Shown: one piece after another, positions 50,457 to 62,986 of the stretch
Layout: each line of letters begins with the position of its first letter
How positions within the stretch are numbered: the stretch's first letter is position 1
NCBI RefSeq assembly: GCF_009002475.1
Contig: NZ_AP019860.1
Span: 2,666,001-2,730,000 of the forward strand
DNA from: Candidatus Uabimicrobium amorphum
GTDB taxonomy: Bacteria; Planctomycetota; Uabimicrobiia; Uabimicrobiales; Uabimicrobiaceae
Direction: 5' to 3'
DNA length: 64,000 bases
The notes under the pieces: model-generated
The model's database searches: none
The model's input: the letters and a program-made list of their open reading frames with translations, nothing else
What the model was told of the DNA's origin: nothing
Position numbers and translations under genes: made by a program

Positions 50457-53000
50457 CTATAAACGTGGATCAACCGCTTCACTTTCGAGAGCAAGTATTC
50501 CAAAAACACACTGATGAACTTCACGTAAAGGTTTGCCATCAACAAAACGTTGTAAACTTTCCAACCCCAAAGAAAATTCTTGCAGCGCTAAATTGCGTTT
50601 GCGTGCTAAAGCACGATTTTTCAGTTTGACGATATTTTCACTTAGTGTATATTCTGGCCCATAGGTAATGCGGAGGTACTCACGCCCACGACATTTGACA
50701 GCTGGTTGCAGTAATTTTTTGCCGTGGTGCACAACAAAATCAATAGGCTTAACCACCATGCCTTCTTTACCTGAGGCCGTTAAATCTAACCACCACTTCA
50801 AACCTTCGGCAACATCCTCTTCATTGTTTACCGCAATTGTTTTCCACTTTGTGGCCATCAGCATTTGATCGTGTTCGCATACTTCGGCAATATTTTGCAT
50901 ATGCCACAAATGATCTTTATCACTATGCACACATCCTTCGGTGGCTAAAATGTGAAAGGGCGCTAGACGCAAATCCTCCACCGACTTTACCGGCCAACAG
51001 TAACCGCGATAAACTTCGGCATACGCTTCGAGAAGTTTTTCGCGTTCTTGGTATTTTTCAATATTATTTTTGGTATCAATGCCACGCTGTTGAGCAAGCT
51101 GCAACGCAGAGAGTACGTGCGGGGTCGCTGTTCGCGATGCGGTGGCCACCGCAGCATACTGGTCTTCTAATAGTAGTTGCGCCTTTACCGACCACGGCAT
51201 CAACTCACAATCTAGGCACACCCAATTGCTGCTAAATTTTTCCCAAAAATTGCTTGCGCAAAGAGCTGCGTGTAAACGAGAAAAGAATTGTTTTTCGAGC
51301 ACTTCATCTTCAAAAAAATTACGTCCACTACGCGTGTAGCAAACGCCTAATCTATCTTCTTGTATTCCAAAACGCTTGACAACGGTTTCCTTATCTTTAC
51401 AAATAACAATAACCGCGCGCGACCCCATGTGTTTTTCTTCACAAATAACACGCTCAATGTTGTTTTGACGATAGTAGTCAAAAGCCTCTAGTGGATGTTC
51501 TAAATACTGTGGATCTTTACTGGTTTCACATGGGGACATTGTTGCAGGCAAATAGATAAGCCATTTGGGATGAAGAGCATAGCGTGTCATCACCTCTAAC
51601 GCGGCAGCAGCGTTTCCTTCGCGAATCGTCACATTGCGTAGAGAGGTTTCGATGAATTGTTTATGCAAATAATCTTCCACATTTAGTAGATCATCATATT
51701 GCTGTTGTGTTGTCAATTCTTTAGTGACCATCCCAGTTCCAATCGGTCGTATGGGTTTGCTATATTCGCGTGCCGCTTCCACACAGACAATCTCTTTTTC
51801 TGGATAGCGCAGTGCGGTCAACTTCCCACCAAAAACACAGCCGGTATCAATATTGAGTGTATTGTTAAACCACTCCGCTTCAGGTATGGGCGTATGACCG
51901 TAAACAACCATTGCCTTTCCCTTATACTCGGACGCCCAGTTATAGCGGATGGGAAGTCCAAATTCATCTGTTTCGCCGGTGGTTTCACCATACAAACAAA
52001 AATCGCGTACCGCCTTAGAACCGCGCCCCTGCATATTTTCTTTCAATCCCGCGTGAGCAACGACTAAATTGCCATTGTCTAGAATATAATGGCTCACGAG
52101 ACTAAAGATAAACTCTTTGACGCGTTCGCGAAACTGTGGAGTCTCTTTTTCCAATTGTGCAATAGTTTCTGCCAACCCGTGCTTCAACTGCACATTGCGT
52201 CCCTTGAGTTTGCGCATCAACTTCGCGTCGTGGTTTCCTGGCACACAAATGGCAACATTCGCAGCGACCATGTCCATTACCAAACGAAGTACTTCACAAG
52301 AATCCGGTCCACGATCGACTAAATCACCGACAAAAACTGCCTTACGCGTGTTCGGAGCTTTGACCGAATATTTGTTGTCATTTTTTTCGATTGTGTAGCC
52401 CAAGTTGCCCAGTAGTGTTTTTAGCTCGTCAATACAGCCGTGTACATCACCAATAATGTCGAAAGGCCCATTTTCATGACTCTTATTGTTCCACAGCGGT
52501 TGCCGTGTAAACTTTACCGCGGACATTTCGTTTTCTTTTACTTTAAAAATAAGGCGAAAACCTTCATTTTTTAGAGACTTGAGCGCTAGCTTAAAATCCC
52601 GTACTTGGCGATGAATCACACTTCCTGCCACCTGACGTTCGCGTTGTTCATTTTGCGTTTTGCATGTTTTCTCGCTCACATCTAAAGCGACCACTACCGG
52701 AAAAAAATGGTATTTTTTCGCCAAAGCCCGCAACGGATCACGCGCTTGTGTATGCAAATTTGTGGCATCTACCACCGTGAACTTACCGCGCTTTAGTCGT
52801 CGCCGGACAATTTCGTGTACAACAGCAAATGCGTCTTCGTTCGCCTCTTGACAATCTTCGTCATCGCTCACTAGGGCACGACAAAAATCAGAAGACACAA
52901 CTTCGGTGTTTAAAAAAAGTCTTTTGGCAAAAGTACTCTTACCGGAGCCAGCCGCTCCCATAAGAATCACAAGAGACAGTTCTGGTATTTTTATTTCCAT
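50457..53000 (-). CDS. pnkp: Bacterial polynucleotide kinase-phosphatase-ligase Pnkp (RNA repair)
   Basis: Three-domain enzyme that heals and seals broken RNA. Kinase (1-170): GAAGSGKST (15-23), VDATNLH and NEQRERQV, phosphorylating 5'-OH ends. Metallophosphatase (about 178-420): GDVHGC, GDLVDRGPDS, PGNHD and VYGHTPIP, removing 2',3'-cyclic or 3' phosphates. Adenylyltransferase/ligase (about 460-847): nucleotidyl Lys about 523 in EEKHMGSRA, later DCELMPW and EGMVVKP. 847 residues compares with about 870 in the Clostridium thermocellum enzyme. Its 5' end overlaps hen1 by 10 bases, the usual Pnkp/Hen1 pairing. All catalytic motifs look intact. Confidence 0.97.
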   Translation of the reverse strand: MEIKIPELSLVILMGAAGSGKSTFAKRLFLNTEVVSSDFCRALVSDDEDCQEANEDAFAVVHEIVRRRLKRGKFTVVDATNLHTQARDPLRALAKKYHFFPVVVALDVSEKTCKTQNEQRERQVAGSVIHRQVRDFKLALKSLKNEGFRLIFKVKENEMSAVKFTRQPLWNNKSHENGPFDIIGDVHGCIDELKTLLGNLGYTIEKNDNKYSVKAPNTRKAVFVGDLVDRGPDSCEVLRLVMDMVAANVAICVPGNHDAKLMRKLKGRNVQLKHGLAETIAQLEKETPQFRERVKEFIFSLVSHYILDNGNLVVAHAGLKENMQGRGSKAVRDFCLYGETTGETDEFGLPIRYNWASEYKGKAMVVYGHTPIPEAEWFNNTLNIDTGCVFGGKLTALRYPEKEIVCVEAAREYSKPIRPIGTGMVTKELTTQQQYDDLLNVEDYLHKQFIETSLRNVTIREGNAAAALEVMTRYALHPKWLIYLPATMSPCETSKDPQYLEHPLEAFDYYRQNNIERVICEEKHMGSRAVIVICKDKETVVKRFGIQEDRLGVCYTRSGRNFFEDEVLEKQFFSRLHAALCASNFWEKFSSNWVCLDCELMPWSVKAQLLLEDQYAAVATASRTATPHVLSALQLAQQRGIDTKNNIEKYQEREKLLEAYAEVYRGYCWPVKSVEDLRLAPFHILATEGCVHSDKDHLWHMQNIAEVCEHDQMLMATKWKTIAVNNEEDVAEGLKWWLDLTASGKEGMVVKPIDFVVHHGKKLLQPAVKCRGREYLRITYGPEYTLSENIVKLKNRALARKRNLALQEFSLGLESLQRFVDGKPLREVHQCVFGILALESEAVDPRL

Positions 53001-54352
53001 TTGAATGTAAATACTCCCATCTGACCCGGGGAACCCAACTCAGCATGTTCTTCCCCTATTCCCTTAAAACGAACAGCATACTGGTAATTATTTGCTATTT
53101 TTTCGCCCCATTGCTGAAATTCTTTACGTGTCCATTCAAAACGGTGATCATTATGGCGAAAACCATCTTTTAACTTGGCGTAAAGTTTATTGTATTCGCT
53201 GTTCGGTGTCGTCACAATTACGATCTTTGGCTGCGCAAATTCAAATAGTACCCGTTCAAATGTTTGCAAACGACTTTCATCGAGATGCTCAATCACTTCA
53301 ACAAGCAGTGCAAGATCATATCCATATATACGCGTATCGTTGTACGTTAAAGCTCCTTGAATTAAAGAAATTCTCTCGCGTTGCTTAGGTGCCATATCTT
53401 CAAAATACAAACGTTTTTCCGCTATTTGTAGAACACGAGCGGCAGCATCCATGCCCAAGATGTTGTTAAATTGCTTTTCTTGTAACAACAATTCCAACAT
53501 ACGTCCTTCTCCACAACCAAGATCAACAACACTACGCGCGGATGTTTTCTTGGCTTCTTTAAGGACCTCTTGTAAACGAATTGTATGAAGGTCATCTGGT
53601 CCCTTTTCCGCTTCGACAATATCTTCTTCCGTAAAATTTTCCAAAGCTTCGAAATATAAATTTTTTTGGTATTTTAGATAACGGTTTAGAATCAAGTCGC
53701 GTTCGGGGTGCTCTTCGAGCCACTTTCCACCTTTAGTAAGAAGCTTATCAATTTCAGACTTCCCCACCCAATAGTGCTTTTCGTTGTCAAGTACCGGTAT
53801 CAGCACGTACAAGTGTGTCAAAAATTCGCGCAATGTCGTTACCTTTTTTAACGTTGTTGTAAAATAATCGCTATCTCCCCATTGGGGAAATTTTTCATCT
53901 AAAAGATGGCCTTGCACTTCAATTTCGTAATCAAGGGGCGCAAAAATTTTTCGAATCAGATCTCCCGCACCACGCGCAGGCAAAACAGGTATCGTTACAC
54001 TAAGGGGTATTTTTTCTTCTACCAATTCCGGTCGTGCTTCACATCGACCATTCATTGCCGAAGACAACACCTTAGAAATGGCAGCACTCATAAATGACGA
54101 TGCCACATATGGACGGTCGTTCACATATTGTTTTAACGCAAATTGTGCGAAAGACTTCTTGCCGCGAATTAAATCAATGGGATTGATATCCAAAAGCACT
54201 GCCAGTGTACATTTGTCCTCTCGCGCTTCGGGATAAAAAACATGTATTTTTCCATAGGGGAAATCGAATGTTTGAAACTTGTCAGGATGTTTATGAAACA
54301 AATATCCAATATCCGTCGCGCAAGGACGTGTTGTTGAAATAGTCAATAGCAA
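52991..54352 (-). CDS. hen1: RNA 3'-terminal 2'-O-methyltransferase Hen1 (bacterial type)
   Basis: Methylates the 2'-OH at the 3' end of cleaved RNA before Pnkp seals it, making the repaired site resistant to a second cut. The N-terminal half (1-230) is the bacterial Hen1 domain that activates Pnkp ligation (LLTISTTRPCATDIGYL, RPYVASSFMS). The C-terminal methylase has DLGCGEGRML (about 277), the EVIEH metal site (about 351) and HNDHRFEWTR (about 400) that completes the Mn2+ site. 453 residues. Overlaps pnkp by 10 bases and follows the fadH-like gene by 13. Confidence 0.96.
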   Translation of the reverse strand: MLLTISTTRPCATDIGYLFHKHPDKFQTFDFPYGKIHVFYPEAREDKCTLAVLLDINPIDLIRGKKSFAQFALKQYVNDRPYVASSFMSAAISKVLSSAMNGRCEARPELVEEKIPLSVTIPVLPARGAGDLIRKIFAPLDYEIEVQGHLLDEKFPQWGDSDYFTTTLKKVTTLREFLTHLYVLIPVLDNEKHYWVGKSEIDKLLTKGGKWLEEHPERDLILNRYLKYQKNLYFEALENFTEEDIVEAEKGPDDLHTIRLQEVLKEAKKTSARSVVDLGCGEGRMLELLLQEKQFNNILGMDAAARVLQIAEKRLYFEDMAPKQRERISLIQGALTYNDTRIYGYDLALLVEVIEHLDESRLQTFERVLFEFAQPKIVIVTTPNSEYNKLYAKLKDGFRHNDHRFEWTRKEFQQWGEKIANNYQYAVRFKGIGEEHAELGSPGQMGVFTFKWK

Positions 54353-54365
54353 TTTTTTGCTCCTA

Positions 54366-57036
<2,671 letters not shown>

Positions 57037-57040
<4 letters not shown>

Positions 57041-57804
57041 TCCCATTTCCTCAAAATATAGTTAGAAATTAATGAAAGTGTTCCGAAGAATACTAACCCC
57101 AAAATTGTCGACATAAAAACAGCGGAAAATAAATAGTCTGTTTTCATTTGTCCAGATGTAAAAGTAATCAGGTAGCCCAAACCATGGTATCGTGCGCCAT
57201 AACCAGCAAAAAACTCCCCAACAATAGCACCAATGACTGATAGACCACTTGATATTTTCGCTCCTGTCAACAAATACGGAACAGCATTGGGGAAACGCAG
57301 TTTAAAAAGTATTTGCCATGAAGAAGCGTTATTAATAACAAACAAATCAATCCACTGCGGCTTGACAGCCATAAGCCCCATTGTTCCGTTTGTAATAATA
57401 GGAAAAAGACTTATAATAAATGCCACGACAATAACACTTGTGAAACCATTTCCAAACCATACGACAATAAGAGGTGCAATCGCTACAATTGGTACCGTTT
57501 GCAAAAAAATAGCATACGGATACAAACTCTGGCGTATGATTTTCGATTGCGAAAAAAGAAGTGCTATACTAGTCCCCAATACGACACTGAGGAGCAAACC
57601 TCCTATGGCAGCCATTGCCGTAAGAAATGTAGCAGACAACAACACTGCGTAATTTTCTCGAAACACCCCAAAGACACGATAGGGGCTTGGAACTAAATAA
57701 GGAGGAAGAGAAAATATCACAACACAAGTATGCCATATAATCACGAACAGTACAAAGACAACGAGCGGTGCTAAAACAGTGATGTAATTGTTATTGTTAT
57801 TCAT
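57037..57804 (-). CDS. ABC transporter permease of the SsuC/TauC/NrtB type
   Basis: 255 residues with six predicted membrane helices. The BPD_transp signature region reads NASSWQILFKLRFPNAVPYLLTGAKI, including the EAA-like loop that contacts the ATPase, and GxxVGEFF later. This subfamily imports sulfonates, taurine, nitrate or thiamine precursors. It overlaps the ATPase gene by 8 bases. No periplasmic binding protein is encoded in this operon or elsewhere in the window, so the substrate is not defined; the CysDN genes downstream make a sulfur compound one possibility. Confidence 0.92.
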
Positions 57805-58585
57805 AGGTCCCCTCGCGCAAAAGAGAACTTATCTTTCCAACATGTTGGGCAAACTCCACGCTAGAGCGCAATTGCGGAGTACGTGGGTAGGAAAAAGGGA
57901 TCGCAACATCGGCAATAATACGACCTGGGCGATCACTCATGACAATAATACGACTACTTAAAAATACGGCTTCACTAATGTTATGAGTCACAAAAAGAGC
58001 CGTCCACTGATCTTGTTGCCACAATCGCAGTAGATCTTCATTAAGTTGTTGTCGTGTAATTTCATCTAACGCAGAAAATGGTTCATCCAGCAACATAAGT
58101 TGAGGTTTTGTCACCAGAGCGCGCGCCAGCGAAACGCGCATTTTCATTCCCCCAGAAAGTTCGCGAGGGTACGCATGGGCAAAGTCCTTCAAACGAACAA
58201 TATCCAAAGCTGCAAGACTTTTTTCCTTCTGCACATTTTCACAAACTTCGGCAAGTTCTAATGGCAGACGTACATTGTCCAGAGTTTTTCGCCATGGAAG
58301 TAAATTTGCCTCTTGGAAAACAAGGGCTAAAGGCTGTTCATCGGTTTTTGTCATTTCAGCAACTCGAACATCTCCGACATAGTTGTCGATAAGTCCTGCG
58401 ATAATACGTATCAGAGTAGACTTACCACAACCTGAGGGACCAACGATTGACACAAACTCTCCTTGTGTGACGCAAAAGTCAATGTCTTGAAGTGCTTGAA
58501 CATTGTTCTCATAGTACATATTGAGCTGCGAAATAGAAATGATTTGTTTTTTACAAGAACATGTTGAGAATTTACTGTCCTCCAA
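57797..58585 (-). CDS. ABC transporter ATPase of the SsuB/TauB/NrtD type
   Basis: 262 residues. Walker A GPSGCGKST, Q-loop VFQEANLLPW (the LLPW form is typical of SsuB/TauB), signature LSGGMKMRVSLARAL, Walker B LMLLDEP and the switch His in VTHNISEA are all intact. The start is uncertain: TTG 58585 is the first codon able to include the conserved ISISQLNMYY strand, but the only good Shine-Dalgarno (GGAGG) overlaps it. It is the first gene of the eight-gene leftward operon ending with cysN. Confidence 0.92.
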   Translation of the reverse strand: MEDSKFSTCSCKKQIISISQLNMYYENNVQALQDIDFCVTQGEFVSIVGPSGCGKSTLIRIIAGLIDNYVGDVRVAEMTKTDEQPLALVFQEANLLPWRKTLDNVRLPLELAEVCENVQKEKSLAALDIVRLKDFAHAYPRELSGGMKMRVSLARALVTKPQLMLLDEPFSALDEITRQQLNEDLLRLWQQDQWTALFVTHNISEAVFLSSRIIVMSDRPGRIIADVAIPFSYPRTPQLRSSVEFAQHVGKISSLLREGTYE

Positions 58586-58606
58586 TTTTTTCGTAATTCA
58601 TTTTTC

Positions 58607-58670
58607 ATCGCTATTGCGATAAATCATCTACTGATATTTTAGAACTGTTTCAGAGTGCGTTGTTCTAAAA
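58607..58670. promoter_or_regulatory. Two inverted repeats upstream of the RNA-repair operon
   Basis: TTTTAGAAC (58637-58645) and GTTCTAAAA (58662-58670) form a perfect 9-bp dyad with a 16-base spacer, 52 bases upstream of the first codon. ATCGC and GCGAT (58607-58620) form a second, shorter dyad 22 bases upstream. They are candidates for repressor sites or leader hairpins of the ABC-hen1-pnkp-cysDN operon. I see no clear -35/-10 pair. Confidence 0.45.
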
Positions 58671-58722
58671 CGTATTCGCGTGTATTTGAGGAGAATCATA
58701 TTTAGAGGTGTGCATCCACCTG

Positions 58723-58760
58723 TATTTGGAGGAACAGGCGGACGCTAGGTCCGCACCTAC
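58723..58760. repeat. Dispersed GC-rich palindromic repeat, copy 2
   Basis: TATTTGGAGGA, then GCGGAC (58738-58743) and GTCCGC (58749-58754), then ACCTACA. Outer bases match the copy at 9373-9411, while the stem bases differ in a paired manner. A shorter related palindrome (AGGTG/CACCT) precedes it at about 58695-58710. The 203-base gap between the ABC ATPase and tex holds only these repeats and the dyads. Confidence 0.6.
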
Positions 58761-58788
58761 ATTCCACCGCGATTCCCATAGTTTAAAA

Positions 58789-60942
58789 TCAATCTCCCAG
58801 AACCATACTCAGTGATATCCGTTTGCGACCTGTATCTACTGACAAAATTTTGACATCAATATTATCACCTATTTTGCAGATGTCCATAGGGTTTTTTACA
58901 TAACTGCGCGACATTTGCGATATATGTACTAGCCCATCGACTTTTACCCCAATATCAACAAAAGCGCCAAAATCGATGACATTGCGTACCGTTCCTTTGA
59001 GCTCCATTCCCGGTTCTAAGTCTTCTAAACTCAAAACTCCACTGCGAAATATAGGTTTTGGTAGCTCTTCGCGTGGATCGCGTCCCGGGCGCATTAGATT
59101 TTCGAAAATATCTTTCATGGTAGGGACTCCGACATCCAATTGCGAAGCTATTTTTGTCACGTCTAAATCTTGTAACTTTTGATTTACTTCTTTATGGTGT
59201 AACTGCTTTTTCTCGCATCCCATTACATCAAACAACTTTTCACAAACTTTATAACTTTCAGGGTGAATAGCCGTTTCGTCGAGTGGCTCTCGGCTGTTTT
59301 GAATCCGCAAAAACCCTGCGCATTGTGTAAATGTACCACTGCCAATGCCCGATACATTTTTCAAATCTTTGCGCGAGGTAAATCGTCCAAGTTCCTTGCG
59401 TTTTTGCACAATATTCTTTGCGATACGACTGTTAATTCCCGCCACATGGCTGAGAAGTTCTGAAGATGCACGATTTAGATCAACCCCAACGTAGTTTACA
59501 CACGAAGCAACAATGCGCTCCAAAGCCTGGTCTAATTTCTTCCCATTGACATCGTGTTGGTATAAACCTACCCCAAGGCTTTTCGGATCTATCTTCACCA
59601 GTTCTGCAAGCGGATCTAAAACGCGACGCCCGATCGATATTGTTCCGCGATAACTCGCATCTAAGTCAGGAAATTCTTCACGTGCTTCCTTAGATGCCGA
59701 ATACACAGAAGCACCCGCTTCGCTAACGATGGTGTAGACCAACTTTAGTGGTGATGCGGCAATAATTTCCGCAACGAGTTCTTCCGTTTCGCGACATGCG
59801 GTCCCATTGCCAATTACAATCGCATTAACATCGTGTTTTTCGCACATAGACAGAATTGTTTTTTGCGCCTTATCCATTTGACGTTGCGGTTGGTGTGGAA
59901 AAACCGCAGCATAGTCAAGTAGTTCGCCTGTTGCGGAAATAACCGCCAACTTACATCCGCTTACATAACCGGGATCTATGGCAAGCAAACACATATCCTG
60001 TAGTGGAGCTTGCATCAACAAGTTGCGTAAATTTTGCGCAAAAATATCAATGGCGTGTTGATGGGCTTTGTCTGTCAATTCACTGCGTATTTCTCGAGAG
60101 ATAGCCGGAGCAATTAGGCGTTTGTAGCCGTCCGTGACAGCCTCTTCGATGTACTGCGTACACGCCGCGTGCTGTTTTTTTGTATAACGCCGTGCAATTC
60201 TCTGGCAAATTAGTTCATCGTCCACTTCGACCTTGATACGCAACACTTTAGCATTTTCTCCGCGATCAATAGCAAGTATCCGGTGTGCGGGAATGGTAGT
60301 TACTTTTTCTTCGTACTCATAATAATCTTTATAAATCTGATCGGGATCTTCACCTTTAGATGTTTTTGCAACACTTATCGTACCGGTGTTCCCAGTATAA
60401 TTTCGTACGATTTCACGTACATCGCTATTTTCAGCAACAACTTCGGCGATAATATCCATTGCTCCCCCCAACACTTGTTCGATATCATCTAGTTCTTGCT
60501 GTGGATTTATATATTCTCGTGCTTGCTGCTGAGGATTGTCGGTGTCATAATGCAATATTTGCATTGCGAAAGGTTCCAAGCCTTTCTCTTTAGCAATAAG
60601 AGCCCGAGTGCGTCTTTTCGGGCGAAAAGGAAGATAAATATCTTCCAAGGTTTTTAGCTGTGAAGCCTCAGATATCTTATGCTCTAGTTCGGTGGTCAAT
60701 TTGCCTTGTTCTTTTATTTTTTCCGTAACTTCTTGTTTTCGTTTTTCTAAACTACGTTCTCGTTCTAATTGATCGCTAATATCCTGTATTTGTTGTTCGT
60801 CGAGTCCACCTGTAGCTTCTTTGCGATAGCGAGTAATGAAAGGTATTGTATTGCCTTCATCTAATAACGCAATGGTTCCCTCTACTTTTTTAGACGGTAT
60901 GGTTAAGTGGTCGCAAATTCTTTTAATAATAATATCCTGCAC
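58789..60942 (-). CDS. tex: Tex-family S1 RNA-binding transcription accessory protein
   Basis: 717 residues, slightly shorter than the usual 720-780. Conserved parts in order: N-terminal helical PFITRYRKEATGGLDE, the YqgF/RNase H-like domain with LAIDPGYVSGCK, SEAGASVYSAS and DLDASYRGTISIGRR, the helix-hairpin-helix pair with GIGSGTFTQCAGFLRI, and a C-terminal S1 domain (about 645-717, GTVRNVIDFGAFVDIGV). Tex binds nucleic acid and affects transcription; it is cytoplasmic. It starts 3 bases after the upstream lipoprotein gene ends. Confidence 0.97.
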   Translation of the reverse strand: MQDIIIKRICDHLTIPSKKVEGTIALLDEGNTIPFITRYRKEATGGLDEQQIQDISDQLERERSLEKRKQEVTEKIKEQGKLTTELEHKISEASQLKTLEDIYLPFRPKRRTRALIAKEKGLEPFAMQILHYDTDNPQQQAREYINPQQELDDIEQVLGGAMDIIAEVVAENSDVREIVRNYTGNTGTISVAKTSKGEDPDQIYKDYYEYEEKVTTIPAHRILAIDRGENAKVLRIKVEVDDELICQRIARRYTKKQHAACTQYIEEAVTDGYKRLIAPAISREIRSELTDKAHQHAIDIFAQNLRNLLMQAPLQDMCLLAIDPGYVSGCKLAVISATGELLDYAAVFPHQPQRQMDKAQKTILSMCEKHDVNAIVIGNGTACRETEELVAEIIAASPLKLVYTIVSEAGASVYSASKEAREEFPDLDASYRGTISIGRRVLDPLAELVKIDPKSLGVGLYQHDVNGKKLDQALERIVASCVNYVGVDLNRASSELLSHVAGINSRIAKNIVQKRKELGRFTSRKDLKNVSGIGSGTFTQCAGFLRIQNSREPLDETAIHPESYKVCEKLFDVMGCEKKQLHHKEVNQKLQDLDVTKIASQLDVGVPTMKDIFENLMRPGRDPREELPKPIFRSGVLSLEDLEPGMELKGTVRNVIDFGAFVDIGVKVDGLVHISQMSRSYVKNPMDICKIGDNIDVKILSVDTGRKRISLSMVLGD

Positions 60943-60945
60943 AGA

Positions 60946-62013
60946 TCAACTCCTATCTAATCCATAGTGCTTAGTAGCCATTTCCTTCAAGAAAGATTTC
61001 ACTTGAAAATAGGCGAGTGCTAAAGTAAAGTGTCCCGAGTTTACAAACAACGTTTCTGGACGTCCGAGTTTTTTCCACAGTCTCTTTTGGTTTGCCGACG
61101 GAACATGATTATCACAGAGTGTAACAATCATTGCCGTTGTTTCAGGTTCTGCATATTGTGCAAAATGAAAAGGGTCCCATTTTTCAATTTTTTGAAATCG
61201 TTCCTGCATCTCAACGAAAGCATCCTCGGTTATTTTCTTTTCATACGCATCTAGGTTGTTGTAGTAATCCGCTTGTAACTGAGGAGTACGCTCATCGCGA
61301 ATTTTTTGTGCAATTTGCTGTAGAAGCGCTTTCCTCCACCGCACCACACGCACCTCGACACTACTGTTCAGAATCTCAGGTATACCACCTCCCGCCATGA
61401 TTATTTTATGCGATGCAAAGTCACGGGTAAACGGAATGCAAACGGTGGCGAGAATTCCTCCGTAACTTGTGCCTGTAATACCGAAGCGTTTTTTGTCAAA
61501 AAAGCTTTTTTGTTCCGCCCAACGTCTAGCTCTCAATAGAGAACGTACCGTTTCCTGGTTAAAGTCAATAAAGTCTTTTGGCATACGCGGCGGATTTGTC
61601 TTGAAAAGTTTTCCATTTTGACGGATGATGATAGAATCTACGCCAATGGGGGCAAAAATATTTGCGGCATATAAATTTGCAACAATCATTTTTTTACCTG
61701 CGAGGATAGGCCAAATAAAATCTACAGGGCGCGGATTTTTTTTTGCTCTTTTTGACCGATACCAACGTAGACTAGTTATAACAGTATTGTCTTTGAAAAT
61801 AGACACGTCGTACAAATCATAATCACACTCTGAAGCTATTTTTTTTTCTTCGAATCGAAGAGTTTCTTTTTCTATCGTAATAGACTGCAATAACTCACGA
61901 GGAACTGATTGGGTACGGATCGTATTTGTTGGGTCGTAGTTATAACGGGTGGTGGTACATCCAGCCAAAGGCATGAGAAGTACCAAAAATAAATACTTGA
62001 TCACTTTGAGCAC
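60946..62013 (-). CDS. Lipoprotein with an alpha/beta-hydrolase domain
   Basis: 355 residues. Signal peptide and lipobox LAGC (Cys 19). The nucleophile elbow is GTSYGG (about residue 195), and a plausible aspartate (LCDNHVPSANQKRLW) and histidine (VNSGHFTLA) follow in the right order, so a catalytic triad seems present. Substrate and closer family are not recognised; envelope esterase or peptidase are options. It is adjacent to tex (3-base gap) in the same direction and divergent from the MBL gene. Confidence 0.8.
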   Translation of the reverse strand: MLKVIKYLFLVLLMPLAGCTTTRYNYDPTNTIRTQSVPRELLQSITIEKETLRFEEKKIASECDYDLYDVSIFKDNTVITSLRWYRSKRAKKNPRPVDFIWPILAGKKMIVANLYAANIFAPIGVDSIIIRQNGKLFKTNPPRMPKDFIDFNQETVRSLLRARRWAEQKSFFDKKRFGITGTSYGGILATVCIPFTRDFASHKIIMAGGGIPEILNSSVEVRVVRWRKALLQQIAQKIRDERTPQLQADYYNNLDAYEKKITEDAFVEMQERFQKIEKWDPFHFAQYAEPETTAMIVTLCDNHVPSANQKRLWKKLGRPETLFVNSGHFTLALAYFQVKSFLKEMATKHYGLDRS

Positions 62014-62069
62014 TTTAGGTTTTCCTTACTTTATTCCACAAAACTATTTGCGCGATTACAAAATTGCGT

Positions 62070-62098
62070 TTTACTATATACTTGAAAACGAAGATAAT
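62070..62098 (+). promoter_or_regulatory. Candidate promoter for the MBL-fold gene
   Basis: TTTACT (62070-62075), a 17-base spacer and GATAAT (62093-62098) lie about 30 bases before ATG 62129, in the divergent gap with the hydrolase lipoprotein gene. Confidence 0.4.
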
Positions 62099-62128
62099 AC
62101 ACAGAATAATAACACAGAAAGGTAAGAT

Positions 62129-62977
62129 ATGCAAATAGCCAATTATCAACTACATATCGTGGAAACAGGGCGTTTTGGTCTTGATGGTGGAGCAATGTTT
62201 GGAGTGGTTCCCAAAGTATTGTGGAATCGAACAAACCCTGCCGATGAAAAAAATCGCATCTCTTTGGCTATGCGCACTCTACTTCTTGTCGGAGAAGGAC
62301 GTGTTATTCTAATTGACACAGGAGTCGGCGATTACTGGCCACAAAAATTTTGCAATATTTATGCCATAGACCACGATCACTCCTCACTGGTTCAATCTTT
62401 AGAAAAACTAGGTTACACGCCTAATGATGTCACAGATGTTATTGTAACTCACCTACATTTCGATCACGTTGGTGGTGCAGTGCGTCTTGAGGGCCAACAA
62501 CACGTCCCACTATTTAGCAATGCCAAATACCACATACAAAAAAGTAACTTACAACATGCGAAAAATCCCTTGGAAAAAGATCGTGCTAGCTATTTGCCTG
62601 AAACATTTATGCCACTAGTTGAGAATAACCTTGTCGAAGTTACGGATGGAGAAAAAGAGTTACTACCAAATATCCATGTACTTCCCGTAGATGGACATAC
62701 AATAGGACAGCAAATGGTTAAAATTTCAGATAACAGTGATACGCTATTGTATTGTGCCGACTTAATTCCCACCTCATCACATATACCAATTCCCTATGTG
62801 ATGGCCTACGATCTATCTCCAGTAAAAACCATAGAGGAAAAGAAAAAGTATTTACAATTGGCTTGTGACAACAATTGGTTGTTATATTTTGAACATGACC
62901 CACAAATAGCAACCGTTACCGTAACAAAGAACACCAAAGGTTTTATCGCGGATAAAACTATGAGTAATTTTTCATAG
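62129..62977 (+). CDS. MBL-fold metallo-hydrolase
   Basis: 282 residues. The two-metal site is intact: THLHFDHVGG (HxHxDH, about 110-119), VDGHTIGQ (third His), and CADLIPT (bridging Asp). LIDTGVGD near residue 60 is the usual leading strand. The overall form resembles AHL-lactonase-like or AttM-type enzymes, but also many uncharacterised MBL hydrolases, so the substrate is open. AAAGGTAAG precedes ATG 62129. No signal peptide. A membrane protein gene follows after 9 bases. Confidence 0.9.
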   Translation: MQIANYQLHIVETGRFGLDGGAMFGVVPKVLWNRTNPADEKNRISLAMRTLLLVGEGRVILIDTGVGDYWPQKFCNIYAIDHDHSSLVQSLEKLGYTPNDVTDVIVTHLHFDHVGGAVRLEGQQHVPLFSNAKYHIQKSNLQHAKNPLEKDRASYLPETFMPLVENNLVEVTDGEKELLPNIHVLPVDGHTIGQQMVKISDNSDTLLYCADLIPTSSHIPIPYVMAYDLSPVKTIEEKKKYLQLACDNNWLLYFEHDPQIATVTVTKNTKGFIADKTMSNFS

Positions 62978-62986
62978 GGGGAAAAT

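Noticed and set aside
58411..58608. ORF with an ATG upstream of the ABC ATPase, suggesting a frameshift
   Set aside because: The overlapping frame shows no ABC similarity, and the ATPase frame is complete from its first conserved strand, so no frameshift needs to be invoked.
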